In this document: piece after piece, positions 1-8,516 of the stretch
Layout: each line of letters begins with the position of its first letter
Position numbering within the stretch: the first letter of the stretch is position 1
Assembly (NCBI RefSeq): GCF_000281715.2
Contig: NZ_CP124576.1
Location: 999,501 to 1,063,500 of the forward strand
DNA from: Sphingobium sp. AP49
GTDB taxonomy: Bacteria > Pseudomonadota > Alphaproteobacteria > Sphingomonadales > Sphingomonadaceae
Length of the DNA: 64,000 nt
Direction: 5' to 3'
Position numbers and translations under genes: made by a program
Notes under the pieces: model-generated
The model's input: only the letters and a program-made list of their open reading frames with translations
The model's database searches: none
Told to the model about the DNA's origin: nothing

Positions 1-296
1 GGGACAGCCCCAATGGCTGGGCGCCGTTGCAATGGATTGCGGTGGAGGGCTTGGCGCGTACCGGCCACATCGATCTGGCCAGGGAGATCGCCCGGCGCTG
101 GATCGGCACGGTCGATGCCGCTTATCGAGACACCGGCAAGATGCTGGAAAAATATGATGTCGAGGAACGCAGGCCCGGGGGTGGCGGCGAATATGCGCTG
201 CAGGACGGCTTTGGCTGGACCAATGGCGTCACCCGGGCGCTGATCGCGCGCTGGCCCGATCTTGATCCCGACGCCCCTGTTGCGGCCGCCCGCTAG
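1..296 (+). CDS. Trehalase (GH37), C-terminal fragment
   Basis: This is the 3' end of a gene that begins left of the window; the open frame runs in from position 3. The translated fragment starts PNGWAPLQWIAVEGL and carries GGGGEYALQDGFGWTNGV. These are the C-terminal hallmarks of family-37 trehalases, which hydrolyse trehalose to two glucose molecules, often in the periplasm. Only about 97 residues are visible, so catalytic acids and any signal peptide cannot be checked. The stop codon lies 17 bases before mutM on the same strand. Family assignment is firm; subcellular location is unknown. Confidence 0.85.
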   Translation, partial: DSPNGWAPLQWIAVEGLARTGHIDLAREIARRWIGTVDAAYRDTGKMLEKYDVEERRPGGGGEYALQDGFGWTNGVTRALIARWPDLDPDAPVAAAR

Positions 297-313
297 ACCC
301 TACATGAAGGGCC

Positions 314-1126
314 ATGCCAGAGCTTCCCGAAGTCGAAACCACCGTCGCCGGCCTGCGCGCCGTGTTGCAGGATGCCACGCTTACCCGGGTCGAGCCGCGG
401 CGTGCCGACCTGCGCTTTCCGATTCCGGTCGACCTGCGCCAGCGGATGACCGGCGCGCGGATCATGGGCCTGTCGCGTCGTGCCAAATATGGCCTGATCG
501 AAACCGATCGCGGCGACATGATGATCTTCCATCTCGGCATGTCCGGGCGCTGGCGAATCGATCCGGCGGAGATCGGCACTCATGACCATCTGCTGCTGGA
601 GACCGGTAGTGGCCATCTGCTCGCGCTCAATGATCCGCGCCGCTTCGGTTCGCTTGATCTGGTACGCAGCGACGCCTGGCAGGCCTATGGCCCCTTCACG
701 CGCATGGGGCCTGAACCGTTGGGGCCGGATTTCACCGCTGCCTATCTGGCGCGGGTGCTCGACGGCAAGGCAACCTCGATCAAGGCGGCGTTGCTCGACC
801 AGCGGGTCGTTGCCGGCCTGGGCAATATCTACGTGTGCGAGGCGTTGAACATGGCCGGCATCGCGCCGACTCGGGCGGCCGGAAAGATATCCAAACCCCG
901 ACTGGCCTTGCTGGTCGATTCGATTCGCACCGTCCTGTCAGCCGCGATCGTCGCGGGTGGCTCCACCTTGCGCGATTATGCGCGGCCGGATGGAGAATTG
1001 GGCTATTTTTCCAACCAGTGGCGAGTCTATGGGCGGGAAGGGCAGCTTTGCCCCTGTGGCGGTACGGTCCAGCGCCGAGTCGACGGGGGACGTTCGACCT
1101 TCTATTGCCCCAAATGTCAGAAATAG
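314..1126 (+). CDS. mutM: Formamidopyrimidine-DNA glycosylase MutM (Fpg)
   Basis: 270 residues, the usual family length. The protein starts MPELPEVETT, which supplies the catalytic N-terminal proline (after Met removal) and glutamate. Near the C-terminus two CxxC-like cysteine pairs (CPC and CPKC, about residues 246-268) form the DNA-binding zinc finger. The enzyme removes oxidised purines such as 8-oxoguanine and nicks the abasic site in base-excision repair. The start is set by the conserved PELPE motif and an AAGGG-like ribosome site a few bases upstream. It is followed by rpsT and dnaA on the same strand. Confidence 0.97.
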   Translation: MPELPEVETTVAGLRAVLQDATLTRVEPRRADLRFPIPVDLRQRMTGARIMGLSRRAKYGLIETDRGDMMIFHLGMSGRWRIDPAEIGTHDHLLLETGSGHLLALNDPRRFGSLDLVRSDAWQAYGPFTRMGPEPLGPDFTAAYLARVLDGKATSIKAALLDQRVVAGLGNIYVCEALNMAGIAPTRAAGKISKPRLALLVDSIRTVLSAAIVAGGSTLRDYARPDGELGYFSNQWRVYGREGQLCPCGGTVQRRVDGGRSTFYCPKCQK

Positions 1127-1141
1127 CGGGCCGCTCGCTGG

Positions 1142-1170
1142 TTGACGACACCCCGGAACACCTGTAAGGG
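1142..1170 (+). promoter_or_regulatory. Candidate promoter for rpsT
   Basis: TTGACG at 1142-1147 is followed after 17 bases by TAAGGG at 1165-1170, a fair -35 box with a weak -10 box, about 75 bases before rpsT. It is the only reasonable sigma-70-like pair seen in the mutM-rpsT gap. The call rests on sequence resemblance alone. Confidence 0.3.
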
Positions 1171-1243
1171 GCGCACCTTCACGAGGCTGGTTGGCGAATC
1201 CGACGGGCCTCTTCCCGAGATTTGACGAGAACCGAGGAATAGA

Positions 1244-1507
1244 ATGGCCAATACGCCGCAAGCCAAGAAGCGCATCCGTCGCAATGAGCGTCGCGCCGAA
1301 ATCAATGGCGCCCGCATCAGCCGGATCCGCACCCTGGTGAAGAAGGTGGAAGCTGCCATCGTCGCCGGCGACAAGGGCGCTGCTGCTACCGCACTTCAGA
1401 CTGTCCAGCCCGAACTGGCTCGTGGCGTTGCCCGCGGCGTTCTGCACAAGAACACCGCCGCCCGTAAGTTCGGTCGTCTGACCAAGGCTGTCAGCGCGCT
1501 CGCCTGA
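1244..1507 (+). CDS. rpsT: 30S ribosomal protein S20
   Basis: 87 residues, highly basic, beginning [19 protein letters not shown] and containing the typical S20 segment [15 protein letters not shown]20 binds 16S rRNA early in small-subunit assembly. A GAGGAAT ribosome site lies just upstream of the ATG. The gene is followed by a strong intrinsic terminator, so it is probably a separate transcription unit from dnaA. The short length and basic composition fit the family fully. Confidence 0.97.
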   Translation: MANTPQAKKRIRRNERRAEINGARISRIRTLVKKVEAAIVAGDKGAAATALQTVQPELARGVARGVLHKNTAARKFGRLTKAVSALA

Positions 1508-1537
1508 GCTGCACGCTTTAAGCTACCCGCTTTTGTG

Positions 1538-1573
1538 AAAAAGCCCGCTCCGGATCGCCGGGGCGGGCTTTTT
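1538..1573 (+). terminator. Intrinsic terminator of rpsT
   Basis: A GC-rich hairpin with arms AAAAAGCCCGC and GCGGGCTTTTT closes a short loop about 30 bases after the rpsT stop and ends in a T run. This is a classic rho-independent terminator. Confidence 0.9.
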
Positions 1574-1941
1574 CTGCTGGTATTCACGAATCGGTCATTT
1601 TGGCGACCCGCGCATTTCCCACGATTCGAGCGGGTTTGATCGAAAATAGATTCTATAAACATCTGAAATATAAGAAATTTTTTTCTTTCTCCGGTTTTCC
1701 GCGGGATTCCTGAGTCAACGTCTTTATTTCAGTTTTTTGAAGTGGGCCGCCCTTGATCCGGCGAAGCAGCCCTGTCTATTTTGAACATCCGGCCGCTGAT
1801 CGAATCACTTCCTGGCGGTCGTCACAATGTCAGTTGATGCAGAAGACTCGGAATGGCGGGGGCGCCTTTCCGAACCCTCTTCCTGTGTCCGATATCTATG
1901 CCCGCAGGGGTTGTTTTGGTTTCTTTTGGGGGCGGCGCTCA
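1574..1941 (+). promoter_or_regulatory. dnaA upstream region with GANTC cluster
   Basis: This 368-base stretch has no convincing gene. Bases about 1640-1740 are clearly AT-rich against the high-GC surroundings. Seven GANTC sites start at 1588, 1623, 1649, 1705, 1712, 1802 and 1845. GANTC is the target of the alphaproteobacterial cell-cycle methylase CcrM. No good match to the DnaA box TTATCCACA was found, so it is read as the dnaA control region rather than an origin. An in-frame ATG-less extension of dnaA runs back to 1753 but does not resemble DnaA. Confidence 0.6.
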
Positions 1942-3360
1942 ATGAAGGATAATGTGGCGGTGTTTGAACGGGAGGATGATGCGGCGGCAGAAGATATGGC
2001 CCGCCTGGAATCCGCCTGGACGACCATCCGCACCGGCCTGCGCCGTGATATCGGCGCACGCATGTTCGACCAGTGGCTGAAGCCCGCTCGGCTGGGCGAC
2101 TATTGCCCCGAATCGCAGACCCTGGACCTCCATTTCGCTTCGGACTTCAGCGCGAACTTCGTGACGGGCCAGTTTGGCGACCGCCTGCGCATGGCGTGGC
2201 GCTGTTCGGGGGCTGGCGTGCGGGAAGTGCGTCTGCGTCGTGCGCCCGATGCGTCCGGTCCGCGCCTGCTGGAGGTCAAGCGTGATGTGGCGGCTGCGGT
2301 GGAAGCGCCGGCCATGGCTCCCGTGACACCGGCCATCGCCTGCAATTTCCAGCCGCGCCATGCCTTCGACCAGTTCGTCACCGGCGAGACCAACCAGCTT
2401 GCCTATTCCGCCGCGTTGGCGATGGCGGGCGAAGCCGAACCCCGCTTCACGCCGCTGTTCATCCATGGCGGCACGGGGCAGGGCAAGACGCACCTGCTGC
2501 ACTCGATTGCCCGGGCCTTTTCGGGGCACTCGCCGAGCGCGCCGGTGCTGTACATGTCGGCCGAACGCTTCATGGTCGAATTCGTCAACGCGATGCGCGC
2601 GAACGAGACGATGGCGTTCAAGGCCCGTCTGCGCGCCGCCCGCCTGCTGCTGATCGATGATATCCAGTTCATTGCCGGCAAGGGGTCGACCCAGGAAGAA
2701 TTCCTCCACACGATCAACGACCTGATCGACACCGGCGCGCGTATCGTCGTGACCGCTGATCGGGCGCCGCAGATGCTGGACGGCATTGATCCGCGCATCC
2801 TGTCGCGTCTGGCCGGTGGTCTGGTCGCCGATATCCGGCCGGCGGGTCTCGACCTGCGTCTCGCCATATTGGAGGCGCGTCGTGCCTATGCCGGCGATCC
2901 GCCGGTACCCGATGCGGTCATCGACTTCCTCGCCCGTTCGATCCGCTCGAACGTGCGCGAACTGGAAGGTGCCTTCAACAAGCTGGTCGCCTATGGCCAG
3001 TTGACGGGCCGTTCGATCGATCTTGAATTTGCCCAGACCATGCTGGCGGATGCCGTCCGCGCGAACGTTCGTCGCCTGACCGTGGACGAAATTCAGAAGG
3101 CCTGCGCCGCCCATTTCAAGATCGATCCGTCCGAGATGAAGTCGAAGCGCCGGGCACGCGCCGTGGCACGTCCGCGTCAGGTGGCGATGTATATCTCCAA
3201 GAAGATGACGCCGCGTTCCCTGCCCGAAATCGGCCGTACCTTCGGCGGGCGTGATCATAGTACCGTGATCCATGCGGTTCGCACGATCGAGAAGCTGCGC
3301 GAGAGCAATCCCGATATGGATGCCGACGTTCGCACGCTGATGCGCCAGTTGGAGGGCTGA
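1942..3360 (+). CDS. dnaA: Chromosomal replication initiator DnaA
   Basis: 472 residues from the ATG at 1942. The open frame extends upstream to 1753, but those 63 residues are unlike DnaA, whereas MKDNVAVFERE leads into the usual N-terminal domain (AWTTIRTGLRRDIG...FDQWLKP). The AAA+ domain has Walker A GGTGQGKT at 176-183 and Walker B LLLIDD at 235-240. The C-terminal DNA-binding helix-turn-helix includes FGGRDHSTVIHA from residue 434. DnaA binds DnaA boxes and melts the origin. Genes around it are housekeeping; gyrB, recF and dnaN are not beside it. Regulation by GANTC methylation is suggested by the upstream region. Confidence 0.97.
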   Translation: MKDNVAVFEREDDAAAEDMARLESAWTTIRTGLRRDIGARMFDQWLKPARLGDYCPESQTLDLHFASDFSANFVTGQFGDRLRMAWRCSGAGVREVRLRRAPDASGPRLLEVKRDVAAAVEAPAMAPVTPAIACNFQPRHAFDQFVTGETNQLAYSAALAMAGEAEPRFTPLFIHGGTGQGKTHLLHSIARAFSGHSPSAPVLYMSAERFMVEFVNAMRANETMAFKARLRAARLLLIDDIQFIAGKGSTQEEFLHTINDLIDTGARIVVTADRAPQMLDGIDPRILSRLAGGLVADIRPAGLDLRLAILEARRAYAGDPPVPDAVIDFLARSIRSNVRELEGAFNKLVAYGQLTGRSIDLEFAQTMLADAVRANVRRLTVDEIQKACAAHFKIDPSEMKSKRRARAVARPRQVAMYISKKMTPRSLPEIGRTFGGRDHSTVIHAVRTIEKLRESNPDMDADVRTLMRQLEG

Positions 3361-3433
3361 TACGCCACGGCGCTGACACAGCGGCTGAAACAGGGCGGCT
3401 GACAGGGGCAAGGCATTGGACTAGGCTGGGGCC

Positions 3434-4042
3434 ATGATCCGATCCCTTGCCCTCCTGCTGCTGGCCGTGTCGGCCCTCTCGCCCGCCGCCGCCCAGGCGC
3501 CTGCCGCCGCACCTGCCGCCACGGACATAAGGGTCGCGCTCGATACCAGCGCGGGCCGAATCATCGTCGCGGTTCATCCGGACAAGGCGCCGGTCACCGC
3601 CGCCAATTTCCTGCGCTATGTCGATCAGAAGCGGTTTGATGGCACGGTCTTCTACCGTGCGGTCGGTGGCCCAGCCTATGGCTTCGTCCAGGGGGGCACG
3701 CAGAATGATCCCAAGCGTATCCTGCCGCCGATCAGGCATGAACCCACCAGCCAGACCGGCCTTTCCCATGATGATGGCGCGCTGTCGATGGCCCGCTATG
3801 CCCCGGGCAGCGCTACCGGCGACTTCTTCATAGTGCTGGGAAAGATGCCCAGCATGGATGCCCATCCGGAAACGGCGGGCGATAATCAGGGCTTTGCCGT
3901 CTTCGCCCATGTGATCGAAGGGCTCGATGTGGTGAAGGCGATCCAGGCCGGCCCGAAATCGCCGACGGCCGGCGAGGGCGTGATGAAGGGGCAAATGCTC
4001 GATCCCACAGTGCGGATATCGACCGCTCGACGTTTGCCCTAG
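3434..4042 (+). CDS. Periplasmic peptidyl-prolyl cis-trans isomerase, cyclophilin type
   Basis: 202 residues with an N-terminal signal peptide (MIRSLALLLLAVSALSPAAAQA). The cyclophilin fold follows: TSAGRIIVAVHPDKAPVTAANFL, then FYRAVGG with the catalytic-type arginine, FVQGGTQ, GALSMAR and GDFFIVLG. It should speed proline isomerisation of exported proteins in the periplasm. It stands alone between dnaA and a convergent GGDEF/EAL gene. Cyclophilin family is certain; the specific orthologue (PpiA-like) is not. Confidence 0.92.
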   Translation: MIRSLALLLLAVSALSPAAAQAPAAAPAATDIRVALDTSAGRIIVAVHPDKAPVTAANFLRYVDQKRFDGTVFYRAVGGPAYGFVQGGTQNDPKRILPPIRHEPTSQTGLSHDDGALSMARYAPGSATGDFFIVLGKMPSMDAHPETAGDNQGFAVFAHVIEGLDVVKAIQAGPKSPTAGEGVMKGQMLDPTVRISTARRLP

Positions 4043-4067
4043 CCGCGATCGGCGTTGGGCATGCGGT

Positions 4068-5753
4068 TCACAGGCGGCGGCGTTCGATCGGTACGGCCGG
4101 GCGGATCGCTGCATAACGGCCCAGATAGTCGGCCTCGCCCATCGGCCGGGCGAGATGATAGCCCTGGAACAGGGTGCAGCCGATGACGCGCAGCATCTCC
4201 ATCTGCGCCTCGCTCTCGATGCCTTCGATCACCACTTCCATGCCCAGGCCCTGGATCAGGCCGACGACCGCACTGCAGATGGTGCGGGCTTCGGCGGACG
4301 TGGCGATGTCGCGCACCAGGCTGCGATCGATCTTCACCCGGTCGACCGGCAATTCCTTCAGCCGCGCCAGATTCGAATAGCCGGTACCGAAATCGTCGAT
4401 GGCGATGCGCACGCCGTCGGCTTGCAACGCCCGCAACTGGTCCAGCATGCGCTGGTCCATGTCCATCGCCAGCGATTCGGTGATTTCCAGTTCCAGCATC
4501 GCCGGTGGTGTCTGGTGGGTGGTCATGGCATGGCGCAGGCGCAGGAAGAAATCGGCCTGCGACAATTCGCGGGTGGAAATGTTGATGGCGATGCGCTGAC
4601 GCACGCCGCTCTTGAACCAGCGGGCTGCGGTCTCGCAAACCCGGCCCATCACCCAGTCGCCCAGCGCGACGATGGATCCGCTCTCCTCGGCCATCGGTAC
4701 GAAGGCGCCTGGCATGACCAGCGCCCGCTCGGGATGCGCCCAGCGCACCAGCGCCTCGGCGGTGACCGCATGGCCGCTGCCGATCTCGATCTGTGGCTGG
4801 AATTCCAGCAGGAACTCGTCGCGTTCCAGGCCCAGCAGCAAATCGCGTTCCAACTCGGCACGGTCGGCCGCCTCCAGCGCCAGCGCGGCGGTGAACATTT
4901 CGGCCCGGCCGCGCCCTTCATGCTTGGCGTGATACATGGCGATATCGGCCGACCGCAGCAGTGCCGACAGCGTGTCGCCATGGTCGGGGTAACAGGCGAT
5001 CCCGATCGATGCGCCCAGATCGACATGCTGGCTGCCCAGGTCGAATCGCTCGCCCAGCGCGAACTGGATGGCACGCGCGATGCGGGACGCGGTCTCGCGA
5101 CCCGGCAGCCGGGGGAAGAACATGGTGAATTCGTCACCGGCCAGGCGGCCGATCACGGCGTCGCCCGCATCGGTGCTGATCTGGGCCATCACCACTTCGC
5201 GCAGCCGCCCGGCAACCCGCGCCAGCAACTGGTCGCCGGCGGCATGGCCCAGCGTGTCGTTGACCGTCTTGAATCCGTCGAGGTCGATGAAGAACAGCGC
5301 GGCCGGCTTGTCGTCGCTGCGTTCGGCCAGCAGGCGCTCGACCTGGCGGCAAAAGCTGGTGCGGTTGGCAAGGCCCGTCACCTGATCGAACAGCGCCAGC
5401 GTCTGGACATGGTCAAGATTGGTGCGGACCTGGCTGAACAGGCTTTCCAGCGCCACCGCCAGTTCGGGCAGTTCCAGGCCGATCTCGGCAGGAACATGGG
5501 ATTGCAGGTCGCCATGGGCAGCGGCCAGCAGCCGATCGGTTGCCGCATCGATGGCGGCGGCGGTCGCTGCCGTCGAGCGTTGTGTCGATGCCCAGGTCAT
5601 GGTGCCGCACAGGATCGCGATGATGAGGGACCGGCCAATGTCGACGGCATCGCCGCCCTGGCCATGGCCCAATATCAAGGAGAGGATGAAGACCAGCGCG
5701 CCGGCGGCACAGGCAAAGGCAGCAGCGCGGCTTTTCACTGTCACGCCCTGCAT
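4068..5753 (-). CDS. Membrane GGDEF/EAL protein (c-di-GMP turnover), degenerate GGDEF
   Basis: 561 residues. Two hydrophobic segments near residues 11-29 and 42-56 anchor it in the inner membrane, followed by a HAMP-like linker, a GGDEF domain (about 118-290) and an EAL domain (about 300-550). The diguanylate-cyclase signature is AGDEF at 205-209, with the first glycine replaced. The EAL domain keeps EALVRW (333 on), DDFGTGYSNL and the QGYHLARP end, so phosphodiesterase activity is plausible. Overall it may hydrolyse c-di-GMP with the GGDEF half as a GTP sensor; that is inference. No partner gene is obvious nearby. Confidence 0.9.
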   Translation of the reverse strand: MQGVTVKSRAAAFACAAGALVFILSLILGHGQGGDAVDIGRSLIIAILCGTMTWASTQRSTAATAAAIDAATDRLLAAAHGDLQSHVPAEIGLELPELAVALESLFSQVRTNLDHVQTLALFDQVTGLANRTSFCRQVERLLAERSDDKPAALFFIDLDGFKTVNDTLGHAAGDQLLARVAGRLREVVMAQISTDAGDAVIGRLAGDEFTMFFPRLPGRETASRIARAIQFALGERFDLGSQHVDLGASIGIACYPDHGDTLSALLRSADIAMYHAKHEGRGRAEMFTAALALEAADRAELERDLLLGLERDEFLLEFQPQIEIGSGHAVTAEALVRWAHPERALVMPGAFVPMAEESGSIVALGDWVMGRVCETAARWFKSGVRQRIAINISTRELSQADFFLRLRHAMTTHQTPPAMLELEITESLAMDMDQRMLDQLRALQADGVRIAIDDFGTGYSNLARLKELPVDRVKIDRSLVRDIATSAEARTICSAVVGLIQGLGMEVVIEGIESEAQMEMLRVIGCTLFQGYHLARPMGEADYLGRYAAIRPAVPIERRRL

Positions 5754-5855
5754 GTGCCTCCCTACCCTGCTCGATGCTCCGGAAAAGGGAGCCGTTGGAT
5801 CGGTCGGTTATGAAGGACAGTGGTTAAGAAAATGTCAGTGTGTATGTAAAAGCTG

Positions 5856-6389
5856 CTATTTTTTGCGCCGCAATATCAGATAGATGGCGCCATCGCCTCC
5901 ATGGCGAGGGTGCGCTACCCGGACGCTCGCGATGCGATCGGCATGGGGGCTGGTTTCCAGCCAGTGGCCGATTTCGCCACGGATGGCGCCGCGTCGCGCC
6001 TTTTCCCCGCCGCTGCTGGCTTTAGGCGGCTTGCCCGTGACAATCAGCAGCACCCGAACGTCGCGTGAGAACGCCGTCGCCAGCGCCTGGTTAAGGCGGC
6101 TATGGGCCGAAGCCAGGCTGTGGCCATGCAGGTCTATGGCCATGTCGGGGGCTATATTGCCGCTACGGATTCGACGCTCCCAGCCATTGTCCAGCACCGC
6201 TGCCGGGCTGCGCGGAACTGTCACGGGCATGGGCTTCGGCGGCGCTGGCGTTAACCTTGTTTCCGCAATCGGACGATTCGTCGCGGCCGGCAGGGCAGGG
6301 CGGGACAGGCCCGGCCGGATCGGCCGGACGGTGCGGGTCAGTGCGCCCCAGAGCGCCTGTTCGTCAGAGGTCAGGGTCCGGCGTGCCAT
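5856..6389 (-). CDS. Smr-domain protein
   Basis: 177 residues. The C-terminal half is an Smr (small MutS-related) domain: DLHGHSLASA, then VLLIVTGK, then HPRHGGDGAIYLILRRKK. Family members are nucleases or nucleic-acid-binding proteins. The first 80 residues are proline- and arginine-rich and probably disordered, as is common in the DUF188/YdaL-like alphaproteobacterial group. It lies just downstream of mltA on the same strand, a pairing I would expect in alphaproteobacteria. The exact substrate is unknown. Confidence 0.88.
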   Translation of the reverse strand: MARRTLTSDEQALWGALTRTVRPIRPGLSRPALPAATNRPIAETRLTPAPPKPMPVTVPRSPAAVLDNGWERRIRSGNIAPDMAIDLHGHSLASAHSRLNQALATAFSRDVRVLLIVTGKPPKASSGGEKARRGAIRGEIGHWLETSPHADRIASVRVAHPRHGGDGAIYLILRRKK

Positions 6390-6395
6390 GGCGCA

Positions 6396-7655
6396 TCATG
6401 GCTGAGTGAGGCGCGCGATGGAGCCAATCGGTAGCAATATCAAGGCACTGCCGCGAGCGGACATGCCGCCGGCAATGCCCCGTGCACGGGCTCCTGCGCC
6501 CCAGAAGCTATCGAATCGGTTGGCGCCCTTGATCGCGCCGCCGGTATCCTGGGCGATCCATATGCCGTTGGGTTCGGCGCGGTCGAGCGAGAGCAGGACC
6601 GGGGCACCCAAGGGGATATATTTGGGATCGGCGGCGACCGTCGCCTCTGCCGTCACTGCTACCCCCAGCGCGCCGATCGGCCCGGAGCCGGTCAGTTCGC
6701 GGAAGAAGACGAAGCTCTTATTCTCGTTCATGATCGCCGCACCCTCGGTCGGGTGAGCGCGCAGATATTGCATGATATCCTGCATCGATCCGGCCTGGAT
6801 CAGGCCGCGATCCTTCATCAGCTTGCCGATGCCAGTATAGTCGCGGCCATTCTGCCCGTCATAGCCGATCCGCATGACGCTGCCGTCAGGCAGATTCAGC
6901 CGGCCGCTGCCCTGTACCTGCAGGAAGAAGAATTCGACCGGATCGGCGGCCCAGGCCAGTTCCAGCCCGCGCCCGGCCAGCGATCCGCCCACGATCTGCG
7001 ATCGATCGTCGAACGGCACGAAATTGCTGCCCTGCACCTTGCCGCGGATCGTTCGCCCCTTCAGGCTGTCGCTGAACAGGCCCAGATTGACGTCGATCAG
7101 TTCGGCCGGTCGGCGATAGATTGGCACCTGATAGCCGGCCTGTTTCGTGCGCGATCCGGAAATTTCGGGCTCATAATAGCCCGTGACGAAGGCCGCGCCA
7201 TCGCCGACCTGGGCGGCCTCGAAATAGCGGGCGAAAAATTCGGCAGCCGATGCTTCGGGCCAGCTCGACGCGGCGCCGCAGGCACTGTTCCAGTCCGACC
7301 CGCGGGTCAGGCCGCTCTGGTCGGTGCGCTTCATCAGCGTCGGACAGGAAATACGGAAAGCCTGCAATGCAAGCCGTGCGCGCTCGCCCGACGGAATCAG
7401 GCTGGCAATGTCGGGGCCAGGGGTAATGCCCAGGCCGGCCGCATTCCCCTGATCGGTGCTGCCGCCTGATGGAGAGACGACCGGCAATTTGGGGGGCAGG
7501 GTGGGCCGTGGTGTCGCGGGAACCGGACGCGCCGCCTCACCGGTGGACGGGCGGCTTCGCGCGGGACCTCCGGCCGATGGCGGAATGACGCCGCCTGCGC
7601 AGGCGGACAGCATCAGCGCTGCGAGCAGCGCCCCCCCCGAATGACGCAGGCTCAC
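6396..7655 (-). CDS. mltA: Membrane-bound lytic murein transglycosylase A
   Basis: 419 residues from a GTG at 7655. The frame stays open far upstream, but this GTG overlaps the Tim44-gene stop (GTGA) and gives a clean lipoprotein signal, LLAALMLSAC. The MltA domain follows (for example AAFVTGYYEPEISGSR and ADPVEFFFLQVQGSGR), then the C-terminal 3D domain with IAQDTGGAIKGANRFDSFWG. The enzyme cleaves peptidoglycan glycan strands to 1,6-anhydro products at the outer membrane. Position between a Tim44-like gene and smr on one strand suggests a co-transcribed unit. Confidence 0.94.
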   Translation of the reverse strand: MSLRHSGGALLAALMLSACAGGVIPPSAGGPARSRPSTGEAARPVPATPRPTLPPKLPVVSPSGGSTDQGNAAGLGITPGPDIASLIPSGERARLALQAFRISCPTLMKRTDQSGLTRGSDWNSACGAASSWPEASAAEFFARYFEAAQVGDGAAFVTGYYEPEISGSRTKQAGYQVPIYRRPAELIDVNLGLFSDSLKGRTIRGKVQGSNFVPFDDRSQIVGGSLAGRGLELAWAADPVEFFFLQVQGSGRLNLPDGSVMRIGYDGQNGRDYTGIGKLMKDRGLIQAGSMQDIMQYLRAHPTEGAAIMNENKSFVFFRELTGSGPIGALGVAVTAEATVAADPKYIPLGAPVLLSLDRAEPNGIWIAQDTGGAIKGANRFDSFWGAGARARGIAGGMSARGSALILLPIGSIARLTQP

Positions 7656-8308
7656 GCCGCCTCGTCGGTTTCGCTGAGCTTCCAGTTGGGATCTGCACTG
7701 CGCAGGTCGCGCGTGAAGGTCCAGATATCGTTGGTGCCGACGGCATCGGTCAGCGATCCGGCGATGACATTGCCATCCTTGTCGCGGGTGACGGCGGCGA
7801 TGTCCGCCTCGAACCGCAGCGCGACTTCGGCGATCCGCCCGCTGACGCTGGCATCGACGATCTGTGCCTTCTCGATCCGGACCAGGCGATTGTCGAGCAC
7901 GTCGCCTGCGGCCTCTCGTGCGGTGATCGCTTCCTCGAACGATGCGAGCACGTCGGCATCGCACAGCCAGGCGAGTTCGTCGCGATCACCACGCCAAAAG
8001 GCTTCCAGCACCATCTTGTAGGCGCTCTTCGCGCCTTCCACGAACTGGGGCACGTCGAAATTGCGGTCGGCAGCGATCAGCGCGCGCACGCCATTCTCGC
8101 CGGCCGGCGTAATCAATCCGTCAGCCAATCGCACCGAATCGCCCGTCATTTCTGGCATCGGCCGCGGCTGCAATACACCAACCTTGGCGCGTTCCTCTGC
8201 CGGACGCGGCGCAGGCTCCTGCTCATGGCCCGTCCGCTTTCCGAGGACGGAATAGAGCCGCAGTGCCAGGAAGCCGGCAATCATGGCGAGGATGACGATC
8301 ACGTACAC
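7652..8308 (-). CDS. Tim44-domain inner-membrane protein
   Basis: About 218 residues if translation starts at the GTG at 8308, which gives the N-terminal anchor MYVIVILAMIAGFLALRLYSVLGKRTG. The open frame continues to 8422, but that part is unlike the family. The soluble part (from NFDVPQFVEGAKSAYKMVL) is a Tim44/TimA domain ending LRSADPNWKLSETDEA. The mitochondrial relative tethers the import motor; bacterial versions are membrane proteins of uncertain role. It overlaps mltA by four bases and is divergent from secB, a suggestive link to protein translocation. The start codon is uncertain. Confidence 0.82.
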   Translation of the reverse strand: MYVIVILAMIAGFLALRLYSVLGKRTGHEQEPAPRPAEERAKVGVLQPRPMPEMTGDSVRLADGLITPAGENGVRALIAADRNFDVPQFVEGAKSAYKMVLEAFWRGDRDELAWLCDADVLASFEEAITAREAAGDVLDNRLVRIEKAQIVDASVSGRIAEVALRFEADIAAVTRDKDGNVIAGSLTDAVGTNDIWTFTRDLRSADPNWKLSETDEAA

Positions 8309-8516
8309 GGAGGCAAATACCCTTTGTTCGGGATGATGTTCCCTCAACATAGGCATGTTTGCACGATACTTCAAATATCGGCTTGCACCGGCGCCTCGGG
8401 CCGTTGGGTGCTGGGTCGCCATTGCTCTGGCCTGCTGCCGCTGCTAAGCGCGCGGATCGACATCCGGGGGGCATGTTTGCTTTCCGCCAACGAACGATCA
8501 GCAAGGATTTAGGACA

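Noticed and set aside
1574..1941. Replication origin upstream of dnaA
   Set aside because: The region is AT-rich but has no convincing DnaA boxes, and gene neighbours typical of origins are absent.
1939..3411. 490-residue open frame antisense to dnaA
   Set aside because: It mirrors dnaA codon structure in a high-GC genome, is His/Arg/Gln-rich and has no recognisable domain.
4155..5813. 552-residue open frame antisense to the GGDEF/EAL gene
   Set aside because: It is a shadow of the real gene; composition is biased and no motif is visible.
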